A stretch of DNA of 64,000 nucleotides. Origin: Candidatus Rubrivivax defluviihabitans (GTDB lineage: Bacteria; Pseudomonadota; Gammaproteobacteria; Burkholderiales; Burkholderiaceae_C). The translations under genes were made by a program, and so were the position numbers. Shown here in pieces: positions 38,467 through 46,921 of this stretch. Each line of letters starts with the position of its first letter. The stretch's first letter is position 1. The notes below the pieces were generated by a model. It did not search any database, was not told the origin of the DNA, and saw only the letters and a program-made list of their open reading frames with translations. The stretch lies in contig JADJMW010000007.1 of the NCBI GenBank assembly GCA_016709385.1, positions 1 to 64,000 of the forward strand. The letters run 5' to 3'.

Positions 38467-38633
38467 CGGCCGGCGGCGCGGCCGGCGCGTTCGCCAAAGG
38501 TCATGGCGCCCAGGCAGAAACTGGGCCGTCGGAGATCGGAACGGCCAATGGGAATCGTCTGCATGGCGGCGTCGCAGGAAGGCAAAGGCGCGCAGTGTGC
38601 CGCAAGTGCCGCCGCCGGTCCGGCAGCCGCCGA

Positions 38634-39983
38634 TCAGCGCGCGGCCGGCGCCGAGACCTCGACCGCGAGGCCGCCGAGCTCGGCACTGCGCTGCACCCGC
38701 ACTTCCAGGCCCAGCACGGCCGCGATGCGCCGCACGATCGACCAGCCCAGGCCGCTGCCGGACTCGGCCTGCCCGGGCGGGCGCCAGAAGCGCTGGCCCA
38801 GCCGTTCCAGCATCTCGGGCGCCAGCCCAGGCCCGCTGTCTTCGACCCGCAGCAGCACGCGGTCGCCCTGGCGCCGCACCGAAACCAGCACCCGCGCCTG
38901 CGGCGGGCTGTAGCGCACCGCGTTATCGACCAGGTTGCGCAGCAGCATCTCCAGCAGAGTCTCGTCGGCGGCCACCGCGCAGTCGTCGGCGGCATCGAGT
39001 TCCAGCCGCTGTCCCTTGGCCAGCGACCGCGGCGCCAGCGCCGCGACCACGCGCCGCGACAGCACGGCCGCATCCACCGGCCGCGCTGGCGGCGCCGCCT
39101 GCGCCTCCAGCCGCGACAGCGTCAGCAGCTGCTCGACCAACCGCGTGGCGCGGTCGCAGCCCTCCAGCGTCGCCGCGAGCGCATGGCGGCGCGCCGGCGC
39201 GTCGGCCTCGCTCAGCGCCACCTGCGCCTGGGCGCGGATGGCGGCGATCGGCGTGCGCAGCTCGTGCGCCGCATCGGCGGTGAAGCGGCGCTCGGTCTCC
39301 AGCAGCGCGGCGATGCGGTCGAACAGGCCGTTCAGCGCGCCGACCACGGGGTCGAGTTCGGTCGGCGAACGTGTCAGGGCGACCGGTTGCAGCGAATCCG
39401 CCTGGCGCAGCGCCAGCACCTCCCCCAGCCGCCGCAGCGGCAGCAGGCCGCGCCGGATGGCCCACCAGGCCAGCAGTGCCAGCAGCGGCAACGCCACCGC
39501 CAGCGGCCACAGCGTGCCGCGCAGCACGGCCCACAGGATCGAGCGGCGCGACGCGAGCTGCTCGCCGACGAAGACCTGCACGTCGCGTTCGGCGCCGCGG
39601 GTGGCGAAGACCCGCCAATCGGTGCCGTCGATGCGCACGGTCCTGAAGCCGGAGCGCGATCCACGCCCCGGTTCGACCATCGGCCGCAGCGGTGCATTGG
39701 CCGAGCGCAGCGCTGGCCGCCCTTCGTGGAAGACCTGAAAGGCCACCTGCGGCGCATAGCGATGCAGCGTCGGCGTCTCCAGCGTGCGCTCGTCGTCGAC
39801 CTCGCCGCCCTGCTGCACCACCAGCAGCGCGGCCGCCTGCGCCAGATGGCCGTCGAGCAGTTCATCGAGCTCGTCGCTGACATCGCGCCAGGTCAGCACC
39901 GCGGTGGCGAGCCAGACGCCGGCCACCACGGCCAGCACGAGCGCGAGCAGCCGCCCCTGTAGCGAGCGCGGCACCGGCATCAT
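38634..39983 (-). CDS. QseC-type membrane sensor histidine kinase
   Basis: A 449-aa kinase with two membrane segments (LLALVLAVVAGVWLATAVLTW and LWPLAVALPLLALLAWWAI) enclosing a periplasmic sensor of about 130 residues. It has the H-box TADAAHELRTPIAAIRAQA, the N-box LLRNLVDNAVRYSPP and glycine boxes DSGPGLAP and GSGLGWSIV. Its start (two Met codons) overlaps the regulator stop. It probably controls the cytochrome operon just upstream. Confidence 0.93.
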   Translation of the reverse strand: MMPVPRSLQGRLLALVLAVVAGVWLATAVLTWRDVSDELDELLDGHLAQAAALLVVQQGGEVDDERTLETPTLHRYAPQVAFQVFHEGRPALRSANAPLRPMVEPGRGSRSGFRTVRIDGTDWRVFATRGAERDVQVFVGEQLASRRSILWAVLRGTLWPLAVALPLLALLAWWAIRRGLLPLRRLGEVLALRQADSLQPVALTRSPTELDPVVGALNGLFDRIAALLETERRFTADAAHELRTPIAAIRAQAQVALSEADAPARRHALAATLEGCDRATRLVEQLLTLSRLEAQAAPPARPVDAAVLSRRVVAALAPRSLAKGQRLELDAADDCAVAADETLLEMLLRNLVDNAVRYSPPQARVLVSVRRQGDRVLLRVEDSGPGLAPEMLERLGQRFWRPPGQAESGSGLGWSIVRRIAAVLGLEVRVQRSAELGGLAVEVSAPAAR

Positions 39984-40651
39984 GCGGCCGGGCCGTCGCG
40001 CAGCAGCAGGTAACCGACGCCGCGCACGGTCTGGATCAGTGACGTGCCGAGCTTGCGCCGAAGGTGGTGCACGTGCACCTCGACGGCGTTGCTCTCCACC
40101 TCCTGGCCCCAACCGTACAGCTGCTGCTCGATCTGCTCGCGCGACAAAACGCGCCCGGCCGCCAGCATCAGCATCTGCAGCAGATCGAATTCGCGCGTCG
40201 ACAGCGTCACCGCCGCACCGCCCTGCGTGACGCTGCGTGCGGCCGGGTCGAGCACCACGTCCTGCGCCGTCAGCCGCTCCTGCACCTGGCCGTGGGCGCG
40301 CCGCACCAGCGCGCGCAGCCGCGCCGCGAGTTCGTCCAGGTCCACCGGCTTGACGACGTAGTCGTCGGCGCCGCCGTCGAGCCCGCGCACGCGGTCGGGC
40401 ACCGTGTCGCGTGCGGTCAGCACCAGCACCGGCACGGGCACCCCCGCCCGGCGCACGGCGCCGAGCGCATCGAGGCCGTCCTGCAGCGGCAGCCCGAGGT
40501 CGAGCACGGCGGCGGCATAGGGTTCGGCGCGCAGTTCACGCTCGGCCGCCAGACCGTCGCGCACCCAGTCGACCTGGAAGCCGCGCTGCCGCAGACCGGC
40601 GCGCAGACCGTCGCCGAGCAGCGGGTCGTCTTCGGCCAGCAGGATGCGCAT
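39980..40651 (-). CDS. OmpR/QseB-family response regulator
   Basis: A 223-aa regulator. The receiver has the EDD acidic cluster at 7-9, phospho-acceptor Asp51 in AVLDLGLPLQDG, and Lys in YVVKPVDLDEL. The winged-helix DNA-binding domain covers about 125-220 (LSTREFDLLQMLMLAAGRVLS, VEVHVHHLRRKLG). It begins 42 bp after the cytochrome b gene and overlaps its kinase, making the fourth member of a five-gene leftward operon. Confidence 0.95.
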   Translation of the reverse strand: MRILLAEDDPLLGDGLRAGLRQRGFQVDWVRDGLAAERELRAEPYAAAVLDLGLPLQDGLDALGAVRRAGVPVPVLVLTARDTVPDRVRGLDGGADDYVVKPVDLDELAARLRALVRRAHGQVQERLTAQDVVLDPAARSVTQGGAAVTLSTREFDLLQMLMLAAGRVLSREQIEQQLYGWGQEVESNAVEVHVHHLRRKLGTSLIQTVRGVGYLLLRDGPAA

Positions 40652-40693
40652 GGCGCGGATTGTGTCCTGCGGGGCCGGCGCGAACGCTGGGCG

Positions 40694-41431
40694 TCAGTCG
40701 TCGTCGTGATCGCCGCCGTGGCCCGCGCGCGCGGCGGCGTGGGGGCGCTCGGCGATCGCGCCCCCGGCCGGCGCGGCCTGCCACTGCTGCCACCAGAAAC
40801 CCAGCACCGCGACCGCCATCAGCATCGCCAGGCCGGTCCAGGCGCGGCGGATGGCATCCTGCGGCGACCCTTGCTTGCGGCCGCTGATCATCGCCGCGAC
40901 CAGGTTCTCGCGGTGCAGCCGGCTGGCCAGCACCACCGCCGCCACGTGCACCAGCACCAGCGCCATCATGACGTGGGCCAGGGCGTCGTGCGCGTCCTCG
41001 GTCCAGCCGCCGAAGACGTCGTTGTAGTTCGCCCAGCCCGTGAAGCTCACGCCCAGCGCCAGCGCCAGCAGCGCGACGATGGCCAGCGCACCAGCCGGGT
41101 TGTGGCCGGCGTGGTGTTCCGGTGCGCCGCCGAACAGCGAGCGCAGATAACGCCCTGCCGCGGCCGGCCCGCGCACGAAGGTGGCGAAGCGGGCGTGGCG
41201 GGTGCCGACCAGCCCCCACAGCAGGCGGAAGACCACGAGCCCGGCCAGGGTGTAGCCCAGCGTCACGTGCAGCAGCCGCCAGCGTTCGCTCTCGGCGGTG
41301 AGCCAGGCGCCGGCGAAGCTCAGCACCGTGAGCCAGTGGAACAGGCGCACCGGCGCGTCCCACACGAGGATGCGGCGCCCGGTGCCGGCGGACGTTTGTT
41401 GTTCAGCGGGGGAGGCGAAGGTGGCGCTCAC
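40694..41431 (-). CDS. Cytochrome b561-type membrane protein
   Basis: A 245-aa dihaem cytochrome b with GTG start preceded by AAGGAGA. Hydrophobic spans with conserved His are visible: VRLFHWLTVLSFAGAW, LLHVTLGYTLAGLVVFRLLWG, and AHVMMALVLVHVAAVVLASRLHREN. The tail is His/Asp-rich (HGGDHDDD). It likely passes electrons between the quinol pool and the two soluble haem proteins encoded upstream. It overlaps the diheme cytochrome gene by 29 bp. Confidence 0.9.
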   Translation of the reverse strand: MSATFASPAEQQTSAGTGRRILVWDAPVRLFHWLTVLSFAGAWLTAESERWRLLHVTLGYTLAGLVVFRLLWGLVGTRHARFATFVRGPAAAGRYLRSLFGGAPEHHAGHNPAGALAIVALLALALGVSFTGWANYNDVFGGWTEDAHDALAHVMMALVLVHVAAVVLASRLHRENLVAAMISGRKQGSPQDAIRRAWTGLAMLMAVAVLGFWWQQWQAAPAGGAIAERPHAAARAGHGGDHDDD

Positions 41432-41909
41432 TGAAGTCTCCTTGATCGGCTCGGGTGTGGCAGGCGCCGCAATTGGCGGCGCTCTTGACGGCGGGCAGCG
41501 CCCAGGTGGACGCGGACACCTCGCGGTGCTCGCGCTGGAACCAGGCGCTGCGGCTGATGCGGTCCTCGGGCGGCGCGGCCGGCTCGCGCTGCACCTTCCT
41601 GGCGCTGCCGGCGTGCTGCGCCAGCCAGGCACCGATGGCCTGCGCGGCGGCCGGATCCAGCGAGGCGTCGGTGCCGAAATGGCGCGGCAGCCCGGCCATC
41701 AGCCGCTGCCAGGACGCCGCCGGCAGCAGACCGGGCGGATAGGCGACGTGGCAGCTGCCGCATTCCTGGGCATACGCCGGCAGCGGCGGCACGGCCGCGG
41801 GGCGGTGGTCGTCGTCGGCCCTCGCGGCCGGGGCCAGGGCCAGCAGCGACAGCAGCGCCAGCCCGGCGCCTGCGGTGCGCCGGCGTTGGCGTCTCGGGGT
41901 GAGTGACAT
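41403..41909 (-). CDS. Diheme cytochrome c (DHC-like)
   Basis: A 168-aa periplasmic protein. A signal peptide (RRTAGAGLALLSLLALAPAARA) precedes two c-type haem sites, CGSCH near residue 50 and CGACH near 150. Diheme cytochromes of this kind are the known redox partners of SHP in photosynthetic and metal-reducing bacteria, and sit with SHP and a cytochrome b561 as here. Confidence 0.9.
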   Translation of the reverse strand: MSLTPRRQRRRTAGAGLALLSLLALAPAARADDDHRPAAVPPLPAYAQECGSCHVAYPPGLLPAASWQRLMAGLPRHFGTDASLDPAAAQAIGAWLAQHAGSARKVQREPAAPPEDRISRSAWFQREHREVSASTWALPAVKSAANCGACHTRADQGDFSERHLRLPR

Positions 41910-41956
41910 CGGTTTCTCCGGGGTTCGGCGGAACGGGGCGGACTGGTGCCGCGACA

Positions 41957-42385
41957 TCAGGGCTTCAAGGTCGACAGCCAGGCCAGCACGTCGGCTTTCT
42001 CGGCCGCGGTGCATTCGCGGCCGACGACGTCGTTGCAGTTGCGCCTGAACCATTTCTCGCTCTTGGCGGCATCGGTGAAGCGCCCGGCGTCGGCGGCCGG
42101 CGCCAGCGGCGCGATCGGCTTGCCGGTGGACGCGTGCCGGCCCGTGGCCGTGGGCACGGCGCCGTGGCATGAAGAGCAACTCCACTCGCGGCCATGCCCC
42201 TGCGTGAAGAACTGCTGGCCACGCGTCGGTGAAGGCGCGGCGCCGGCGGCCTGGCGGTAGCCGTCGAGCAAGGCCGACGGTGTGGCGGCACGGGCCGCGA
42301 GCGGGAGGTTGACGATGGCGACGGCGGCGGCCAAAACGAAGGCCTTGCGCCGGCGCGAAGGGTCTGGACGGGACGGTGTTGGCAT
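41957..42385 (-). CDS. SHP-like monohaem cytochrome c (DUF1924)
   Basis: A 142-aa periplasmic haem protein with signal peptide (FVLAAAVAIVNLPLAARA) and one CSSCH site. The C-terminal KWFRRNCNDVVGRECTAAEK is the DUF1924 signature; in SHP an Asn in this region is the unusual distal haem ligand that leaves on reduction to allow oxygen or NO binding. First gene of the shp-dhc-cytb-regulator-kinase operon, with AAGGAG 10 bp before the ATG. Confidence 0.88.
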   Translation of the reverse strand: MPTPSRPDPSRRRKAFVLAAAVAIVNLPLAARAATPSALLDGYRQAAGAAPSPTRGQQFFTQGHGREWSCSSCHGAVPTATGRHASTGKPIAPLAPAADAGRFTDAAKSEKWFRRNCNDVVGRECTAAEKADVLAWLSTLKP

Positions 42386-42555
42386 GTGAAGTGGGCTCCT
42401 TGGAGAGAATGCTGGCGCCGCCGCCTTAGGGTTTTCTTAGCGGGTGGCGCAAGGCCCCGGCGTCGGGCGCGGGGGCCGCCAGGGTGCGTACCACGCCGGC
42501 CAGTGGCGCGATGCCTCCCCGCCATGCCGCTGCCCTATGCCCCTATGCTCGCGGC

Positions 42556-43218
42556 GTGAGGTTCGACGCCCCCGCAGCCAACTCGCGTCGGCGCCTCGTG
42601 CCGGCGCTGGCGGTGCTGGCCGCGCACGCGCTGCTGCTGGCCCTGTGGCTGCAGACGCGCGGGCCGCTGCCGCCGCCGGCTGCCGAAGCGGTGGCCTGGC
42701 TGCGGCTGGTGGAACCCGCCGCGCCCGCGATCGGCTCCGCCGAGCCGGCCGAACCGGGCGAGCAGGCCACGACACGCCCGCGCACGGCCCGCCCCACCAT
42801 CGGGCGCGCGATCACGCCACCTGCAGTCACCGCCATCCCCACCGTGCCGATGGCGGCCGAGCCGCCGGCCGCGGCGGGCAGCGGTACGCCGCTGCCTGCT
42901 GCGGCCGCCGCGCCCACGGCTTCGGGCGCGGCCCCGGCCCCGCTGGACCTGACGCTGCCGCGCCAGCCGCACGCACCGTGGCGCGAGCGCAACCCGGCAC
43001 TCGACGACCCGCGCAGCAATACACGGCCGCCAGCGGCCGTGGAGGCGCGCATCGCCGCCGCACTGGGCGACGGCCGCTGGCAGGTCGAGCGGCTCGACCA
43101 CGACCGCGTGCGCTACCGCAGCGGCGGCCGCTGCATCATCGCCTCGCGCTCGCGCGCCGGCCAGATCGAGCTCGCCGGCGGCGCCTTCCGCGACCTCTGG
43201 GCCGTGAGCGACTGCTGA
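42556..43218 (+). CDS. Hypothetical single-pass membrane protein with Ala/Pro-rich linker
   Basis: A 220-aa protein (GTG start assumed; ATG codons upstream are possible). A membrane anchor at 12-32 (LVPALAVLAAHALLLALWL) is followed by about 100 residues rich in Ala, Pro and Thr, then a compact C-terminal domain (RIAAALGDGRWQVERLDHDRV, GRCIIASRSRAGQIELAGG). The TonB-like plan suggests an envelope-spanning or periplasmic role. No family recognised. Confidence 0.6.
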   Translation: MRFDAPAANSRRRLVPALAVLAAHALLLALWLQTRGPLPPPAAEAVAWLRLVEPAAPAIGSAEPAEPGEQATTRPRTARPTIGRAITPPAVTAIPTVPMAAEPPAAAGSGTPLPAAAAAPTASGAAPAPLDLTLPRQPHAPWRERNPALDDPRSNTRPPAAVEARIAAALGDGRWQVERLDHDRVRYRSGGRCIIASRSRAGQIELAGGAFRDLWAVSDC

Positions 43219-44967
43219 TCAGGCCGCGCCGGCCGCGGCGCGGGCCCGCTCTTCCTCCTGCAGCCGCAGCACGCGCCGCTGCACCTTGCCGGTGGTCGTC
43301 ATCGGCAGCGCGTCGATGAATTCGATCTCCTTCGGGTACTCGTAGGGCGCCAGCTGCCCGCGCACATGCTGCTGCAGCGAACGCACCAGGGCGTCGTCGC
43401 CCACCTGCCCTGGCGCCAGCACGACATAAGCCTTGACCACCGCGCCGCGGTCGGCATCGGGCTTGGGCACCACCACGGCATTGGCCACCGCCGGGTGCTT
43501 GACGAGGCAATTCTCGATCTCGCTCGGGCCGATGCGGTAGCCGGCGGCCTTGAAGATGTCGTCGCTGCGGCCCTGGTACCAGAGGTAGCCGTCGTCGTCC
43601 ATCACCGCGGTGTCGCCGGTGCGGCACCATGAAGAGGCCGGGTCGCCGGTGAACTTGGCGCGCGTGGCCGCTTCGTTGCCCCAGTAGCCCAGGAAGAAGA
43701 CCGGGTCGGGGTGGCTGTGCACGTCGAGCCGGTGCACCGCCACGTCGCCCGGCGTGCCGCGCGGGCACTCGCGGCCTTCGTCGTCGATGACGGCGACGCG
43801 GTGGCCCGGATAGGCGCGGCCCATGCTGCCGGGCCGCGCCGGCCAGCCCGGGCGGCGGCGGCCGTCCGCAGCGACGTAGCTGCCACAGTTGCCGACCACG
43901 TAGTTGATCTCGGTCTGGCCGAACATTTCGTTGACGGTGACGCCCAAAGCCTGCCGGCACCAGTGGAACACCGCGTCGCCCACCGCCTCGCCGGCACTCA
44001 TGACGGCACGCAAGCGCAGCCGGTACTGCCGGCGCGGCGCCGGCACCGCCTTCATCATGGCCTTCAGCGCGGTGGGGAACAGGAAGGTGTGGGTCACGCG
44101 GTGGCGCTGCATCAGGTCGAACGCGCGCTCGGGCGAGAAGCGGCCCTGGAAGGCCACGATGGGGCGGCCGAAATACAGCGTGGGCAGCAAGGCGTCCATC
44201 AGGCCACCGGTCCAGGCCCAGTCGGCCGGGCTCCAGAAGACCTCGTCGCGGCCGGCTCCGAACCAGTTCTGGCTGCACACGAAGCCGGTGAGGTTGCCGA
44301 TGAGCGCCCGGTGCGGAATGAGCGCCCCCTTGGGCGGGCCGGTGGTGCCGCTGGTATAGATGAGCACGGCGGGGTCGTGTGCCGAGGTATCGGCGGGCGC
44401 GAACGGCGCGCCACTGGCGGCGGCCAGCGCGTCGCGCCAGTCGGCGTCGCCCTGCCCGGCCGCGCCGCCCACCGCCAGCACGGTCTGCAGCGCCGGGCAG
44501 TCGGCGCGCGCCGCGCGCAGGTTGGCGATCGACGATTCGTCGGCAATCGCCACCCGCGCGCCGCTGTCCTGCAGCCGGTAGGCCAGCGCGTCGGGGCCGA
44601 ACAGCATGGACAGCGGCATGGCCACCGCGCCGAGCTGGAAGATCGCCATGTTGGCCACCGCCGTTTCGGGCCGCTGCGGCATGACGATGGCCACGCGGTC
44701 GCCGCGCCGTACGCCCAGGCGCTGCAAGGCATGGCTCAGGCGATCGGCCTGGGCCTGCAGTTCGCCATAGCTCAACGTGCCAGCGCGGCCGTCCTCGTGC
44801 TCCCAGGCCACGGCCACGCGCCGTGCCGTGCGCGGCTGGCGTGCCCAGCGGCCGCAACAGACCTGGGCGATATTGAAGCGCTCCGGCACCTGCCAGCGAA
44901 AGCCGGTGTGCAGCAGTGCATGAGCGTCGGTGGAGCGGGCGGAAGACGGGGCAGGTGCGGCGTTCAT
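43219..44967 (-). CDS. AMP-forming acyl-CoA synthetase
   Basis: A 582-aa ligase. It has VLIYTSGTTGPPKGALIPHRA, FWSPADWAWTGGLMD, NEMFGQTEINYVVGNCGS, WCRTGDTAVMDDDGYLWYQG, and the catalytic lysine region MTTTGKVQRRVLR. W-S-P-A-D-W-A-W is typical of medium-chain or benzoate-like CoA ligases. It abuts the convergent hypothetical gene with no gap. Substrate unknown. Confidence 0.9.
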   Translation of the reverse strand: MNAAPAPSSARSTDAHALLHTGFRWQVPERFNIAQVCCGRWARQPRTARRVAVAWEHEDGRAGTLSYGELQAQADRLSHALQRLGVRRGDRVAIVMPQRPETAVANMAIFQLGAVAMPLSMLFGPDALAYRLQDSGARVAIADESSIANLRAARADCPALQTVLAVGGAAGQGDADWRDALAAASGAPFAPADTSAHDPAVLIYTSGTTGPPKGALIPHRALIGNLTGFVCSQNWFGAGRDEVFWSPADWAWTGGLMDALLPTLYFGRPIVAFQGRFSPERAFDLMQRHRVTHTFLFPTALKAMMKAVPAPRRQYRLRLRAVMSAGEAVGDAVFHWCRQALGVTVNEMFGQTEINYVVGNCGSYVAADGRRRPGWPARPGSMGRAYPGHRVAVIDDEGRECPRGTPGDVAVHRLDVHSHPDPVFFLGYWGNEAATRAKFTGDPASSWCRTGDTAVMDDDGYLWYQGRSDDIFKAAGYRIGPSEIENCLVKHPAVANAVVVPKPDADRGAVVKAYVVLAPGQVGDDALVRSLQQHVRGQLAPYEYPKEIEFIDALPMTTTGKVQRRVLRLQEEERARAAAGAA

Positions 44968-45134
44968 GTCGCCAGCATAAGCGCGGTCAAAGCTTGGACC
45001 GTCCCGGGCCTGCCCGCGCCGCGAGCCGGTGCCGTGCCGGGCGACCCGTCAAGTTCGGCAGGCGGCTGCCGAAAAACAAGCCACCCCATGCCGCCCGCCC
45101 GGGCCGGCGCCACCGCCGCAGAAAGCGTCCAGAC

Positions 45135-46256
45135 ATGCAATTCGCCGCACTTCACTCCGTCAAGCACCGCCTGCAGGTGGGGGCCCCGCTGCCCTTCAAC
45201 GTGCGCGACGCCGACCGCACCCTGCTGCTGGCGCGCGGTCAGCAGGTCGACAGCCACGAACACCTGGACGCCCTGTTCACGCGCGGCGCGCTGGTGGACC
45301 TGGCCGAACTGCAGACGGCGCGCGAGGAAATCCTCAAGGCCCCACGCGAAGCGCTGCCCGGCCTGTGGTCGGGCTGCATGACGAACGTTTCTCAGACCCT
45401 GCTGCAGGCGCGTGGCGAAAGCTTTCGCGCGGCGCTGGAATCGGCGGCCGAACCGGTGCAGGCGCTGATCGAGCGCGACCCCGACCTGGCCATCTTCCAG
45501 GTGCTGCGCCGCGGCGCCAATACCGACATGGCCTACGGTGCGCACCGCTCGCTGCAGACGGCCATCACCAGCTTCCTGGTGGCCACGCGGCTGGCGTGGG
45601 AGTCGGCGCAGTGCGAACGCGTGTTCAAGGTGGCGCTGACGATGAATCTGTCGATGCTGGAACTGCAGGGCCAGCTGGCGCGCCAGCGCACGGCCCCCAG
45701 CGACGAGCAGCGCGCCGAGTTGCGCACCCACCCGATGCGCAGCGTGCGCATCCTGGAGCAGGCCGGCGTGGCCGACGCCGACTGGCTGCACGCCGTGCTG
45801 CGCCACCACGAGGTGGAAGACGGCAGCGGCTACCCCGGCGGCTGCACCGACGTGGGCGAACTGGCTTCGCTGGCGCGGCGCGCCGACGTGTACACCAGCA
45901 AGCTCGCGGCGCGCAGCACGCGCGACGAACTGGCCGCCGACGTGGCCGGCCGCCAGATGTTCATGCAGGACCCCGGCCACCCCATGACGGCGGCGCTGGT
46001 GAAGGAATTCGGCATCTACCCGCCCGGTTGCCACGTGCGCCTGGCTTCCGGCGAGCTGGCCGTGGTGGTGGCGCGCGGCGCCAGCATCACCGCGCCCGTG
46101 GTGGCCTGCCTGACCAACGAACGCGGCATGCCGCTGCCGGCGCCGGTGCGTCGGGAAACCAGCGACCGCAAGCATGCGGTGATGGCCGTGGTGGGCCAGG
46201 CCAGCGTGAACGTGCGTGTGCCGCTGGAGCGGTTGATCGAAGCGCTGGCGGCCTGA
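45135..46256 (+). CDS. HD-GYP-like protein lacking the HD metal pair
   Basis: A 373-aa protein. The centre aligns with HD-GYP c-di-GMP phosphodiesterases: LRTHPMRSVRILEQAG and LRHHEVEDGSGYPGG keep the HHE..DGSGYP motif. Where the HD metal pair should be (normally LLHDIGK) it reads ALTMNLSMLE (about residues 167-176). An N-terminal ~130-residue region precedes, and a C-terminal domain of about 90 residues follows. It may bind c-di-GMP without hydrolysing it. The start is ATG MQFAALHSVKHRL; the upstream extension is low-complexity. Confidence 0.82.
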   Translation: MQFAALHSVKHRLQVGAPLPFNVRDADRTLLLARGQQVDSHEHLDALFTRGALVDLAELQTAREEILKAPREALPGLWSGCMTNVSQTLLQARGESFRAALESAAEPVQALIERDPDLAIFQVLRRGANTDMAYGAHRSLQTAITSFLVATRLAWESAQCERVFKVALTMNLSMLELQGQLARQRTAPSDEQRAELRTHPMRSVRILEQAGVADADWLHAVLRHHEVEDGSGYPGGCTDVGELASLARRADVYTSKLAARSTRDELAADVAGRQMFMQDPGHPMTAALVKEFGIYPPGCHVRLASGELAVVVARGASITAPVVACLTNERGMPLPAPVRRETSDRKHAVMAVVGQASVNVRVPLERLIEALAA

Positions 46257-46334
46257 CGGAAAAAACGAAGAAGCGATGGCGCGCGACGGCGCCGCTTCAC
46301 CTGCCGCGCCTGCTGCCCCTCGACCCCTGATCGC

Positions 46335-46823
46335 TCAATCGCGCGCGTAGCCCTGCAGCGCATTGCCCGTCAGGCGACAGATCCGCCAGTCGGGCAGCAC
46401 CGTGGCGCCCATGCTTTCATAGAAGCGGATCGCGTTCTCGTTCCAGTCGAGCACGCTCCATTCGAAGCGTCCGCAGCCGCGCGCCACCGCCAGCGCGCCC
46501 AGGTGGTGCAGCAGCGCCTTGCCCAGGCCCGTTCCGCGGTGCGCGGGCTGCACGTACAGGTCTTCCAGGTAAAGCCCCGGCTTGCCGAGGAAGGTGCTGA
46601 AGTTGGTGAAGAAGAGGGCGAAGGCCACCACCTCGCCGCCCACCTCGCCCACCACGGCCTCGGCCGCCGGCCTGGGACCGAACAGGTGCGGCTGCAGCGA
46701 CTCGGGCGTCACGACGACGAGGTGCTCGAGCTTCTCGAACACCGCCAGTTCGCGGATCAGGCCGACGATGGCGGGCAGGTCGGCGGGGGTGGCGGGGCGC
46801 AGGGTGTGGGGGGCCGGGTTCAT
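46335..46823 (-). CDS. GNAT-family N-acetyltransferase
   Basis: A 162-aa acetyltransferase. It shows LRPATPADLPAIVGLIRELA, the acetyl-CoA loop VQPAHRGTGLGKALLHHLG, and the motif B pattern ARGCGRFEWSVLDWNENAIRFYESMGA. This resembles diamine/thialysine acetyltransferases of the SSAT type, but the substrate is only a suggestion. Confidence 0.88.
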   Translation of the reverse strand: MNPAPHTLRPATPADLPAIVGLIRELAVFEKLEHLVVVTPESLQPHLFGPRPAAEAVVGEVGGEVVAFALFFTNFSTFLGKPGLYLEDLYVQPAHRGTGLGKALLHHLGALAVARGCGRFEWSVLDWNENAIRFYESMGATVLPDWRICRLTGNALQGYARD

Positions 46824-46921
46824 CGGGGCATTGTCGCCGCTGCCGCCGCCATGGCGCACACTTCGGGGCAGGGAGGCCGTCGCACCCAGCTGACGCTTCA
46901 GCGGCCAGTCGGGAAGAACAG

